This document shows, one piece after another, positions 47,001-58,172 of a stretch of 64,000 nucleotides of DNA. Numbering within the stretch: the stretch's first letter is position 1; every line of letters starts with the position of its first letter. The notes under the pieces are model-generated. The model did not search any database and was not told the DNA's origin. It worked only from the letters and a program-made list of their open reading frames with translations. The stretch spans positions 49,665,268-49,729,267 of the forward strand of contig CM070566.1 of the NCBI GenBank assembly GCA_036346405.1. Direction: 5' to 3'. This DNA is from Phyllostachys edulis. Lineage: Eukaryota > Streptophyta > Magnoliopsida > Poales > Poaceae. A program made the translations under genes and the position numbers.

Positions 47001-47960
47001 GCGCCCGCTCAGCTCCCTGGGCCATGCGCTCGCTCGTTGGCTGGGCCGCCTGGCACCTGCGGCCTGCTCGCTGCCTCTGCTAGGCCCAGGCGGGAGCTGG
47101 CCAATGCATGACGCGTGCGACGCCTCCCGGCCTCCGCTGTGGTGTCCTTTGGTTTTGGCTACAGGTGTCCTTCGTTTTAGTTTGTTTATACACCAAGATA
47201 TATACGTATATATATACAGAGAATACGATTTTGGACCCGGTGTCCTGTGCACCCTGGTGGGCCAACCTAGATCCGCCCCTGAATAGTCGTGTCCACGGTC
47301 ATGGACATGCTTGGCAAAGCCACTCAAAGTTAGACTTTGGTTTTGATTTCAAAAGGATTTGAAAAACAGTTTTGACATGGATGGGTGTCCATGAGAAAAG
47401 TTATGGGTTGAAGCCCCGGGTTGGTGCCCGTGTTTATGTCAGTGTTAGGTTGGTGCCTACACTATCTTTATTAATTCAAAATCAATTTTAGATATTGTAA
47501 AATTTGAGCTTTTGAACTTAGTATTGTATTTAAATTGTCAAATATTGCTTTTGCACAAATAACCCTATAAGCCATCATTTGTTACATCCATTCATGCATT
47601 AACTCTGTTATTGGGTGTAACTTGCGAGCACGGAAGTTGTGCTCATCCTTGCTTTATGCAAATAAATTTCAGAGGAGAAGGACTTTGCTACCGATGTGAA
47701 TCTCGATGACTAGGCCGCTACCCCAATCGATTGCCTGTGGCAGATCAGTTGGACTCCACTACTTTTTCATCGTCTTCCGTTGTGTTCTTTATTGTTGGCT
47801 TGTAAGCCTTTCTTGTAATAAACTCTGTTGATTATTAATAAAGTTATGCGATTTATGGATGTTACCATATCTGTTTACTGTGTGAACTAGCTACTGATCA
47901 TGGGACTAGTTCAGAAATGCACAAAGGATTTGGGGTATTACTCCCGGGTCCGACACATGT

Positions 47961-48260
47961 TATTCATGCTCATCAGATCCTTCTTTTTCATTATGTTGAT
48001 GTTGTCTGGTCCTTTTGCTCCATTCTGTTGGTAGCTTCTATTCACTGTGATTATTGTTCTGCCATTGTTTATATTCCTGTCAATTGAAATATTGTGCAGT
48101 TGGTTCAATTGAAATATTGACTATGGACTCTCAATTGATTATTTATTTTGTTGTGAAGTTCTATCTTTTGAGCATTTTATCCTGAATGATGCAGTACTGA
48201 TTTGTTGATCTTGCAGTAATATCATTTATTGATGTAGTACTGATCTGTTAATCTTGCAAG
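47961..48260 (+). other. Leader/intron of gene 2 in B, right of G4
   Basis: T-rich intron-like sequence. A short unit, atgatgcagtactgatttgttgatcttgcag, is followed by a near copy ending directly before ATG 48261 (gtagtactgatctgttaatcttgcaag), so the last acceptor region is duplicated. Confidence 0.5.
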
Positions 48261-50971
48261 ATGGAATTCGCACCTTCTTCGCCACCATCATCGATGCCGC
48301 TGGATGTGTCTGGATCTCTGAGGATATTTGTACCTAAGCGACATGCCAGAGGAATTTTGAAAATGCCTTTGGGCCGAATGACCATCACAGACGTCAGTAT
48401 CTCTGGGGTTCCTCTGCTACTTGAGAGAGCAGTGGTAGCATTCCGGACCACCTACGATATACTTAGAAGGCAACGACTCCCCATCACCACAGAGAAATGG
48501 AAGGATCTGACGAACGTAGAGAAAGACCAGTTCTGAACTGAAATTACAACGTCGTTCGATATCCCAACAGAATTATCCAATCTCGTGCATTGAGCGGCGT
48601 TCCTCTCAATGGGACACGCTTGGAAGACCTTCAAGAGCAAGCTTGTCATGAAGTACGTGAACAAGGATCAGACGCTTTGCACGAAGTATACTTTCGTGTC
48701 GCCGGATACATGGGACGCCTTTGTGCGGATGAAGACGACGAACAATTTTCAACAGCAAAGTGTGGCGCACAAGGTTATCCAAGCAAAAAATATTCACCCC
48801 CACAGACTCGGCACCGCTGGATATGCGGGCAAACACCTGGTATGGATGGCTGAGGACAATGTGGTAATCCAGTCGTAGGTCTCTCCGCCATTTGCCAAGA
48901 TCACAGATGAGCGTGCCAATGCATGGTTGAGAGCGAGGGCCACAATCACGTCATCGGGTTCCATCACTTTCAAAAATCCAGAAGATGAGGCAGTGTCCCA
49001 ACGCCTGGTAAGATATGTCGAACTACCTAGTTGTTAATAAGTCCATAACTTCGTAGGGTCTAAAATAACATGATGACCTCTTGTAGCAAACATTGAGTGC
49101 CCAATCTTTCCAAGGCTCCTTCCAAGCAGTAAGGGAGAAGGATATACTATCCACGGCCCTGGGAAACAAGGAGCACCAGGTCGCAGACAAGGCTGTGGGC
49201 TTTACGTAACTTGGAGGGATGCATTCCGACACGACGCCGAGGCGTATAGGAGTTGGAAGAGATCCAAGGCCGAACGCGAGGAACAGTTGAAAGAGGAGAT
49301 CAGTGCACATATTAGTGCACAATTTCAAGGACATATAACATTATTGTAGGAACACATGAATCAACTTATCAACCAGTCACACGCAGCCCCTGTGATTTTG
49401 GAAACCAGTCCCCCTCAACGTCGGAGTAGTGTCACGTCCAGGCCTGCAGTTTCTAAACCTAGCGACATCCAATTACCTATCGACCTCATTCAGGTAATAT
49501 ACATTTCTGGAATGCTCGAAAGATATACCCGTAGTACGCCTTAGCTAATTGTATATCGTTTTGTAGGTGCCCACGCCCTGCAGACTCTAGGTGAGGCTGG
49601 TTGGGTCCATTTCTGTTGAGGCTGGGCGGGGGGTGGTGTATCCATGCAAGAAAGGGATACTGGTGCACTGTGCCCAGCTGGCGCAGGGTTACGCCAAGGT
49701 CCAGGTGGACATGGTACATGATAATTTTATGGTCGTCCCGCTGGAGAAGCCCCCAAACAAAGAGATCATAACACTAGGGGATGCCTTGCACACTTATATC
49801 CAGTGGCCCAAGAGGGACATCGCCCTTGACCCTGCAATGCCGCGATCTCCACACGACGACCATGCCTCTCCAATAGTACCCTTGATCACTCCACCTCAAC
49901 CCCCGCTTCAGAAGGGCTCTGTATTAGCTTCTGTGGAGACGGCACGCAAGAAACAAGAAAAGCACGCCGAGTTATCTTCCAGGAAGACAATTAGCACACG
50001 AGGCTCTAAGGCCAAATCGAAGAAGATTAAGGCACCTCACAAGCCCGGCACGTACTCCCTCAGAATGTCGTTGGTCTCCGAGACAATGTTACGCAACGTT
50101 GATTTGGTTTGCCGGACTTTGCATGACTGTTACATGCGGCAGACCGACGAGACGAGGGAAGACCGGCCTACTAGATTCACCCTCAACTACACAGAGAACC
50201 ATTTCCTCCACAAGGCAGGATACTTCATCGTGGGCTTCGAAGACTTATTTGATCTATTCAACCTCAAAGCCATCGATGCCTCACTTCTATGATGCTGGAC
50301 ATTGTAAGTGTGTATAATCAAGTTCTACATTCACGCAATACAGATAAATATCATAACTCACTGCTTATGTATAGACGCATGATGCAAGAAGCCCGGCGAT
50401 CACGACAACCGGTGGGCTTCCTCGACCCACATTTGATATTTGAGCAAACCATCAACTATGACCCACCCTATGTCCAGAAGTACATGATGAAGGCATTGTT
50501 TACTCACAGCGACAAGAACTACATACTGGTGCCCTACAACCAGGTGTAAGTGCTTCACTACTTGCTATACAAATTTCATTTGTTCTTTATACGCAACACT
50601 AACTTGGTTTTAATGACTAAAGCGACATACATGAGTAGGTACCACTAGATCCTTTTAGTCATTGTACCAAAGTGGAATAAGGTAATATACCTTGATTCCC
50701 TAGTCGGCAATCAACACGACTTCACCATTGTGGAAAAAAAATACTCAACAGGTATGCTCATTTCCTTCCTACGTAACTCTATTGTAGTATTCCTTCATTT
50801 GAAATGTTCGAGGATAACTTTTTGGAATCACGTAGGTCTTTTAGCGCCTATGTTGAAGGGGGAGAGACACACAATGAACAAGGCGCTACACTGTGACATA
50901 GGACTAAATTTCCTATACCCGCTACAACACAATAATCCTATATCACTTTTTGTAACCTAGCATCTTGAACT

Positions 50972-51020
<49 letters not shown>

Positions 51021-51336
51021 ACTTCTATTTTTGTAGTGCCACTAGCAATTACCATAAGGTGAAGTATGTGCATTCTACATTTGTCGTCATATGATGGAAA
51101 TCATGAGTGCTAAGATGAAGGATCCAGAGGTTTGTCAGTCAATCCTATGTAGTTATGAATTTAAATATATGTGCTTACTACCTTACTATTGCTAGTGATA
51201 GGGAATGACAATCGAACAAAGTGCCTACCATCTGGACTTACTCACGGACATTAGAGTAGAGCTCACCATTTTCATCCAAGGGTAGATCATTAGCTAGAAA
51301 GGAGAGTTTTACCCTGGCGACATCGATTTGTTGTAA
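48261..51336 (+). pseudogene. Gene 2 of B: Ptta/En/Spm-type protein with Ulp1/C48-protease-like end, inactivated
   Basis: Starts at ATG 48261 (MEFAPSSPPSSMPLDVSGSL). Two TGA codons lie in frame at 48534 and about 48591. The frame continues WKTFKSKLVMKYVNKD to HPHRLGTAGYAGKHLVWMAE (48610-48850), collinear with gene 2 of E. Several introns follow (for example 49010-49086). A long exon, about 49590-50290, carries the conserved block KVQVDMVHDNFMVVPLEKPP ... QWPKRDIALDP and a basic linker. The C-terminal part is C48-like: GFLDPHLIFE (50400), then YH-stop-ILLVIVPKWNKVIYLDSL (about 50637, His and Asp positions, with TGG changed to TAG), then GEVCAFYICRHMM (about 51057, the Cys). Such proteases cut SUMO-type conjugates. 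Its role in the element is unknown. Confidence 0.78.
50975..51017. repeat. (TA)n microsatellite, 43 bp
   Basis: An uninterrupted TA repeat in an intron of gene 2 of B. Confidence 0.97.
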
Positions 51337-51415
51337 TGCACTTTGAGTTGTAATTCAAATCACTTTGAGTTGTTCTATATCAAAATAATTGTGATATATC
51401 TGTTTTATGCTTGCT

Positions 51416-51455
51416 TGTTTTCAGAGGGCATGGCTAGCCTTACCTAAGGCTAGCC
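51416..51455. repeat. Hairpin-bearing motif after gene 2 of B
   Basis: The ttgttttcagagggcatggc motif, as after gene 1, is followed by ggctagcctta-cc-taaggctagcc (51432-51455), a perfect 11-bp stem with a two-base loop. It directly precedes the right array and may form the transcript 3' end. Confidence 0.85.
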
Positions 51456-51469
51456 GAAACACCTAAAAT

Positions 51470-52165
51470 CCGTCTCTGAATGTAAACTATCATAGATGGT
51501 TACCACAAAAAATGGTCTGTGAATACATACTATCACAGACAGCTACCACCAATAAACCGTCTGTGCTATGTATACTATCATAGACGGTTACCACACAAAA
51601 CAGTCTGTGAATGGACACTATCACAGACGGCTACTACCAATAAACCGTCTGTGATATGTATATAATTACGAATGGCTACCACTGAAAACTGTCTGTGATA
51701 TCTCTAATATCATAGACGGCTACTACCAAAAACCGTTGGTGATATATGACATATCATATATGGCTTTTACCAAAAACTGTCTGTGATATTTCTCATATCA
51801 TAGTCGGTTATTGTTACTAACCGTCTATGTTATATTTATAATCACAGACGGTTATTGTTACTAACCGTCTATGTTATATTTATAATCACAGATGGTTATT
51901 GTTACTAACCATCTGTGTTACTTACAATCATAGACGGTTGGTATAGATAACCGTCTATGATAGTTAGTCTTCACAGACGGTTGGTCTATATAACCGTCTA
52001 TGATAGTTGGTCTTCACAGACGGTGTATACCAGAAACCGTCTGAGTTGTTATTATCATAGATGGCTCAAAAATCATCTGTGATAACCGACGGTTATCACA
52101 GACACATAAAGTCAGACGGTTCAGATACCGTCTGTGATGACGGTTAAGAACCGTTTGTGATGACC
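51470..52165. repeat. Right subterminal repeat array of B
   Basis: About 20 alternating copies (cacagacggct, cataga cggtt, aaccgtctatg), the largest array in the window. It ends gatgaccttttctatagtagtg. Confidence 0.93.
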
Positions 52166-52183
52166 TTTTCTATAGTAGTGAGA

Positions 52184-52393
52184 TATGATTAGTAAAGGGT
52201 TGCTTACCAATTTCACTAATCTTCTAGCAGTGATGCCAAAGCTCAGTAGTAGATTAACTGATTTTTGGTCTTGAATCACTAAATGTCATAAGAGGGATAT
52301 GGTATTTAGTGGGAGTATATTTATTAAACTGTTTAATAGAAGTTATTTTTCTTGAACATATGTCTTAGTTTTGCATATTTTATGTTGTAGATC
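52184..52393 (+). other. Untranslated leader of K, right part
   Basis: AT-rich sequence between the B insertion and the gag start. It contains agcagtgatgccaaagctc and no gene. Confidence 0.6.
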
Positions 52394-53265
52394 ATGGCAC
52401 CAACTGTTGTACCTACATCCAGTTTTGCTTTACGTTCGATACTTGACAAGGAAAAATTGAATGGAACAAATTTTGTGGATTGGTCCCGCAACCTAAGAAT
52501 TGTTCTTAGACAAGATAAAAAGGAATATGTTCTAGAGGAACCAATTCCAGATGTGCCTGCTGAAAATGCTGTTGCTACTCTTAAAACCGCCTATAAAAAG
52601 GCATGTGATGAGTCCCTTGATGTTAGCGATCTCAAGCTTGCTGCAATGAAATCAGACCTTTAGAAGCAGTTTGAGAACATCGAGGCCTACAATATGATCA
52701 TGGCACTCAAAGGCATATTTGAGACACAAGCAAGAGCTGAGAGATATGAGATCTCAAAGAAGTTGTTTGGGAGTAAGCTAACTGAGGGTAGTCCGGTGAG
52801 CCCACATGTGATCAAGATGGTTGGTTACACACAGAGCTTGGAAAAACTTGGTTTTCTACTTAGTCAAGAGTTGGCTACAGATTTGATTCTTACTTCGCTT
52901 CCTGTAAGCTATGGGCAGTTCATTCTGAACTTCCATATGAATGGCTTAGAGAAAAATCTCACTGAGCTGCATATGATGCTCAAGACTGCAGAGAACAGCT
53001 TTAAGACAAGCAACAGTCATGTGATGATGGTGCAAAAGAGTACAAGCTTCAAGAAGAAGACTAAGACTTGGATCAAAGGAAAGGGCAAGGCTAAAGTTTA
53101 GGATGGTATCTAAACTAACAAGCCTAAGCCCAAGACTAAGTCTGGCACGAATCAAGAGAATGAATGCTTTTACTGCAAAGAGCCAGGCCATTAGAAGAGG
53201 AATTGCAAGAAATATCTAGCTGATCTGAAAAAGAATGGTGGGACTAAACCTTCCACTTCAGGTAT
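52394..53265 (+). pseudogene. gag: gag of copia K, broken
   Basis: Starts ATG 52394 (MAPTVVPTSSFALRSILDKE), with LNGTNFVDWSRNLRIVL typical of plant copia Gag. A TAG at 52661 interrupts it. The frame continues through ALKGIFETQARAERYEISKK and SLPVSYGQFILNFHMNGLEK. After a further TAG at 53099 comes a zinc knuckle, CFYCKEPGH-stop-KRNCKK (CX2CX4HX4C), with one aromatic codon now TAG. It would have encoded the capsid/nucleocapsid. Confidence 0.88.
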
Positions 53266-56200
53266 TAATGTTATAGATGTTTTTCTTGCTAACTCTTCTG
53301 TTAACTCTTGGGTATTTGATACCAGATCGGTTGCTTATATTTTCAATTCCATGCAGAGTCTAACAAGGAGTAGGACAATTGCAAAGGGCGAAATGGATCT
53401 TCGCGTCGGGAATAAAGCAAGGGTTGCTGCATTAGCTGTTGGGACTTTGCCATTACTTTTGCCCTCAAGATTTTATTACAGAATTAAATAATTGTTATTT
53501 CGTTCCAGCCATAAGTAGAAACATCATCCCTTTCTCATGTTTGATGGTAGAGGGTTATAAGATCGTTATTGAGGATAATGGTTGTTCCATATTTTTGAAT
53601 GAGATGTTTTGTGGCCATGCTCCTATTTTGAATGGATTGTTTATTTTAAATCTTGATGATGCACCCGTCTATAGTATTAATGCGAAGTGGCTTCGGCCGA
53701 ATGATATGAATTCCACTTTTATTTGGCATTGTTGTTTGGGTCACATAAGTAAGAAACACATGAAGAAGCTCCATGATGATGGAATCCTAAACTCATTTGA
53801 TTTGGAATCATTTGAAACGTGCGAATCTTGCGTACTCGAAAAGATGACCAAGACGCCTTTCACTGGTCGGAATGAGAGGGCGTCCGACTGGCTTGCTCTC
53901 ATACATACTAATGTGGACCATTGAGCACGACAGCTAGAGGTGGTTTTTAGTACTTCATTACTTTCACTGATGACTATAGTAGATATGGATATATCTATTT
54001 AGTGAAGCACAAGTCGGAATCCTTTGAAAAGTTCAAGGAGTTCTAGAGTGAGGTACAAAATCAACATGGAAAGACAATAAAATCTTTACGATCTATCGTG
54101 GAGGTGAATTTTTGAGCCATGAATTTGGTAATCATTTGAAACATTGTGGAATTGTTCCATAGCTTACACCACCGAGCACTCCACAATGGAATGGGGTGTC
54201 CGAGTGGCGTAATCGGACTTTGTTGGACATGGTTCATTCGATGATGAGCCAATCGAATTTGCCATTGTCTTTTTGGGGTTACACTCCAGAAACTGTCGCT
54301 TTCACTTTAAATAGGGTATCGTCTAAATTAGAAGATAAGACACCATATGAGATATGGACTGAGAATAGTCGTAGTTTGTCTTTTATAAGGATTTGGGGAT
54401 GTGATGTCTATGTTAAACGTTTGACGTCTGATAAACTCACACCCAAGTCAGATAAATGCTTCCTTATAGGATATCCCAGGGAAACCAAAGGATATTACTT
54501 CTACAACCAAGAAGTGGGCAAAGTTTCTGTTGCCCGAAATGGTGTCTTTTTGGAGAAATAGTTTCTTTCAAAAGGAGTCAGTAGGAGAAAGGTGCAACTT
54601 GAAGAAATTCGGGAAACATCTGAAAGTGTTTCAACTCCTACTAAACCTCTATAGGATGAACAAAATATTGTTGAACTTGTATATGAGGCATCAGCCCCAC
54701 GTAGATCTGAAAGGCCACATCAATTGCCTATAAGGTACGGGCATGATGTATTATTATTGAATAATGATGAGCCTAAGACTTATGAGGAAGCGATGATAGA
54801 CCCAGACTTTGAGAAATGGCTTGGAGCCATGAAATCCGAGATAGACTCCATGAGAGACAATCAGGTTTGGAACCTAATCGATCCACTTGATGGTGTGAAA
54901 ACCATTGAGTGCAACTGGATCGATCTATAAGAAGAAGATTGACATGGGTGGAAATATTCACATTCAAAAAGCTCGACTAGTTGCAAAAGGGTTTCAACAA
55001 GTTCAAGGGGTTGACTACGATGAGACTTTCTCACTAGTAGCGATGCTTAAATCTGTTCGGATCATTCTAGCTATTGCTGCATATTTCAACTATGAGTTAT
55101 GGCAAATGTATGTCAAAACAACTTTCCTTAATGGAAACCTAAGTGAGGATGTGTACATGACACAACCTGAAGGCTTTGTCGATCCAAAGAATGCTAGTAA
55201 AGTGTGCAAACTTTAGAAATCATTTATGGGTTGAAGCAAGCATCTCGAAGTTGGAATTTATGTTTTGATGAGGAGATCAAAAGGTTTGGTTTCGTCAAGA
55301 ATAAAGAAGAACCTTGTGTTTACATGAAGGTTAGTGGGAGCGCACTTGTAATTCTAATCTTATATGTAGATGACATATTATTGATTGGGAATGACATTCC
55401 TATGCTAGATTCCATTAAGGCATCAATGAAAAATAGTTTTTCTATGAAGGACCTCGGAGAGGCAGCATATATCTCAGGGACAAAGATCTGTAGAGGTAGA
55501 TCAAGAAGGCTAATTGGATTAAGCCAAAGTACTTATATTGACAAAGTGTTGATCCGATTCAGCAGGAAGGATGCCAAGAAAGGGTTCTTGCCTATGTCAC
55601 ATGGCATGAGTCTTAGCAAGAGTCAGTGTCCTTCGCCAACTAATGAGCGAGACTGAATGAATGGTATTCCATATGCTTCAGCTATTGGATCTATCATGTA
55701 TGCCATGATATGTACTCGTCCAGATGTATCATATACTCTAAGTGTTACAAGTAGATACCAAGCTGATCCGAGTGAAGATCACTAGATAGCTATGAAAAAC
55801 ATTCTTAAGTACATGAGAAGGACTAAGGATGTGTTCCTAGTTTATGGCGTTGACGAAGAGCTCGTTGTAAATGGTTACACAGATGCAAGCTTCCAAACCG
55901 ACAAAGATGATTATCATTCGCAATCTGGTCTTGTATTTATTTTGAATGGAGGAGCAATGAGCTGAAAAAGTTTCAACCAATAGATGGTTGCTGATTCTAC
56001 GACATAGGCCGAGTACATTGCAGCTTCTAAAGCTGCGAAAGAAGGTGTTTGGATAAGGAATTTTATTGCTAAGATGGGTATGGTTCCATGTGCCTCGAGC
56101 CCAATGGATCTCTATTGTGACAATAATGGAGCCATTGCGCAGGCTAAGGAGCCAAGATCCTATCAGAAGTCTAAGCATATACTCATACGTTATCATCTAA

Positions 56201-56295
56201 TTCACAAATTGGTGGATAGAGGAGATGTTAAGATATGCAAAGTTTATACAGATTTAAATGTTGTAGATCCGTTGACAAAGCCTCTCACACAGTGA
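53266..56295 (+). pseudogene. pol: pol of copia K (protease, integrase, reverse transcriptase, RNase H), broken
   Basis: The order protease, integrase, reverse transcriptase is that of Ty1/copia. The protease motif is VFDTRS (about 53310), with the active-site Gly of DTG changed. The HHCC integrase zinc finger spans WHCCLGHISKKHMKKL and CESCVLEK (53725-53840). The first integrase Asp lies in FTDDYSRYGY (about 53965). A deletion near 54090 destroys the frame at the second Asp, and TPQWNGVSEWRNRTL follows. Reverse transcriptase: WLGAMKSEIDSM (54820), KARLVAKGFQQVQGVDY (54968), YGLKQASRSW, and the catalytic YVDD at 55363-55374. RNase H: GYTDASFQ (about 55875) to LYCDNNGAIAQAK and HILIRYHLIH. Nonsense codons include 52-kb-side and 54,928, 55,214, 55,654, 55,783 and 55,981. 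Confidence 0.9.
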
Positions 56296-56354
56296 AAGCA
56301 TGAGGCGCACACAAGAGCTATCGATATTAGATACTTAAATGATTGACTCTAGTG

Positions 56355-56366
56355 CAAGTGGGAGAC
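56355..56366 (+). other. Polypurine tract of K
   Basis: caagtgggagac immediately precedes the 3' LTR start TGTTGG at 56367. Confidence 0.8.
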
Positions 56367-57087
56367 TGTTGGAAATATGCCCTATAGGCAATCATAGAGA
56401 TTATTATATTTCGTTATGTTCGTAACATTGGATAATATGTTATCTTGTTCCTAGAATAATATTGTTAATATTTATTATCAAATATGTGACATGATTGTGA
56501 AACTCTATATTTCTGCGATAATTATTCTTAAACGTTCTAGTGGTCGAAGTGTCGACCACATGAAGTTATTCGACACTTGATCAAGAAAGTATTGAACAGT
56601 CCATGGATGGCAAATTATCTCACCTGGAGTTCAACCAGATGTCATGAGGCAACGGGAGAATACACAGGCAGGTCATTCAGTTTGACCAGATACAGACTGG
56701 TTGAAGCTGGTCGTATGGAGATACGAGCTAGTTGCAGACTGCTTGAGCAAAATCACGAACTGGTCGTAATTAATTATTAACTGGTCATAACTAAATATGG
56801 ACTAGTCATGACTAGATAGGAGCTGGTCGTAAGTGATAAGGACCTGGTCATAGATCATATTGCATTAAGGTTCGTCCGATATATTCTATGTGTGTTCGGG
56901 AATTGTTATGTCCTATTAGGTACCGCCGATGACTCATGGTCGAAAAAGAGTTTCCAAGTCACAACCGATTACACATGAACCTATAAGGTCACTCATTTAA
57001 AGGGCTAGGATTTGATTTGGATGGTGATCCAAATTCTTGTAGGCCACGAGTTCCTAATGGGTCTCAAGTTCGAGACCCATTATGGAT
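56367..57087 (+). repeat. 3' LTR of copia K, left part, with internal deletion
   Basis: Matches the 5' LTR from its first base but lacks the equivalent of 16616-17054 (439 bp), with ctagt at both breakpoints. It is interrupted at 57087 by CACTA E. The 5' LTR shows the uninterrupted target, cattatggatgtctata. Confidence 0.92.
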
Positions 57088-57109
57088 CACTACTACAAAA
57101 ATGCTAATA

Positions 57110-57450
57110 CTAGACGCCTGATCACATATGGTTCGTCGAAACTGTCTGTATTAAACACAATCACAGACAGTTTTTGTTTACCGACCGTCTATGTTATTTT
57201 CTGTGCTAAAAACCATCTGTGAAGAGGTCATATCACAGACGGTTCATGTTGAAAACCGTCTATGAAGTATCACAGATGGTTCTCACAAAAAATCGTCTAT
57301 GATATTGGGTAATATCACAGACGGTTTTTTGCGAGAACCGTCTGTGATACTTCACAGACGGTTTTAAACATGAACCATCTGTGATATTACTACATATCAC
57401 AGATGGTTTTGTTGAAAACCGTCCGTGATAATTAACTCATCACAGACGGT
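57110..57450. repeat. Left subterminal repeat array of E
   Basis: About ten alternating copies of cacagacggtt, cacagatggtt and aaccgtctgtg. Confidence 0.9.
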
Positions 57451-58172
57451 GCAGTGTACATAGCTCCCCAACAGAGTATTCTTAATCTCCATCTCTGGCG
57501 CTACGGTAACCGCGGGAGATCTTCAAGCCCGGTCAGTCCATTGCCACTCCGTGCCCAGTTTGAGTATCGCCTCACCTCACTGAGCCTGCTCGTGTGGTCC
57601 ATTTCAGCAATTGTCACCGAGGAGCTTGTCGCCGTCGCCTCTATTCACCGACGACCAGCCGCCTTGGACCTTCTCCGACTTCATTGACACCTTCCTCGTG
57701 ATCGAGGTGAGCTACTGGAGCATAAGCATCCTTTAATTTGAGTAGTTTCAGGCGTTTACGCCGAAATTGCTAGTGAAGCCCATGGTGCCGCCATGGGACA
57801 TCACCGTCGGTTCTCCTTAGGCGACCTTAGGGCCCCGAGCCACGACTATTAGCAATGCGATGTCACTCTAAGCCCAATTTGAGCTTTAAATCCTACTGTT
57901 TTTAATGATTTTGTTAATAAACTAACATGCCTACGACATGTGGGACCGCCATAGATTTTATAAATAAAATCATGAAATAAAAAATGAGTCACTGACAAGT
58001 AGGGCCCACATGTAAGTTAATAAAATCCAAAAAAATGTAAAAATAAAAAAAGCCACCATTAGTTCAGAGAAAAATACGCTTTCTCTATTGGAAAGCATAA
58101 TTAAGCCTCAGAAAATACAATTTCGAAGTAACCCTTTTATTTACTTCCAAGGTTTTGAATACGAACCGTGTG
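57451..58172 (+). other. Leader of gene 1 in E
   Basis: A moderately GC-rich segment (57470-57710) ends in a candidate donor (gatcgaggtgagctac, about 57700), then AT-rich intron-like sequence to ATG 58173. The 78-codon frame at 57454 has no recognisable domain. Confidence 0.4.

Larger units (their letters stand above)
45757..47281 (-). mobile_element. Non-autonomous hAT element with captured LRR gene fragment, 1,525 bp
   Basis: The terminal inverted repeats are CAGGGGTGGATCCAG and, on the other strand, CAGGGGCGGATCTAG. The 8-bp duplication aatagtcg flanks it at 45749-45756 and 47282-47289 within solo LTR G4. TIRs of this form and an 8-bp duplication define the hAT superfamily. There is no transposase. 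It contains a Stowaway MITE and, on the minus strand, exons of a leucine-rich-repeat gene. Confidence 0.92.
37825..47955 (+). mobile_element. Gypsy solo LTR G4 (Tekay/RIRE3-like), containing D and a hAT element
   Basis: Starts TGTAACATCCCAAAG and ends cccgggtccgaca. The 5-bp duplication catgt flanks it at 37820-37824 and 47956-47960, inside CACTA B. Removing D with its duplicate (5,398 bp) and the hAT element with its duplicate (1,533 bp) leaves 3,200 bp, a normal size for this LTR type. The order is AT-rich head, GC-rich promoter region with TATA at 38649, interrupted GC-rich middle, and a long AT-rich tail ending in ttgcgagcacgg and aataaagttatg motifs. There is no primer site or coding sequence, so unequal LTR recombination removed the rest. 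Confidence 0.92.
19124..52180 (+). mobile_element. CACTA element B, two-gene type, interrupted by C and G4
   Basis: The left end is CACTACTACAAAAAGGCTAA (19124) and the right end ctatagtagtg (to 52180). The 3-bp duplication aga flanks it at 19121-19123 and 52181-52183 inside the copia K leader. Subtracting C with its duplicate (11,369 bp) and G4 with its duplicate (10,136 bp) leaves about 11.55 kb. Internal order: left array, short frame, array, GRF zinc-finger gene (minus), array, two inverted repeats around another array, TNP2 gene, hairpin motif, internal array, GC-rich leader, gene 2, hairpin motif, right array. Both transposition genes carry stops and frameshifts. Confidence 0.92.

Noticed and set aside
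51470..52165. Regularly spaced short repeats resembling a CRISPR array
   Set aside because: Repeats alternate in orientation, vary in sequence, abut a CACTA terminus and lie in a plant genome. They are transposon subterminal repeats.
19124..57100. Pairing the left end of B with a terminus of element E
   Set aside because: B already has a right end at 52180 with matching aga duplicates. The flank at 57085 is gat, matching the uninterrupted K LTR.
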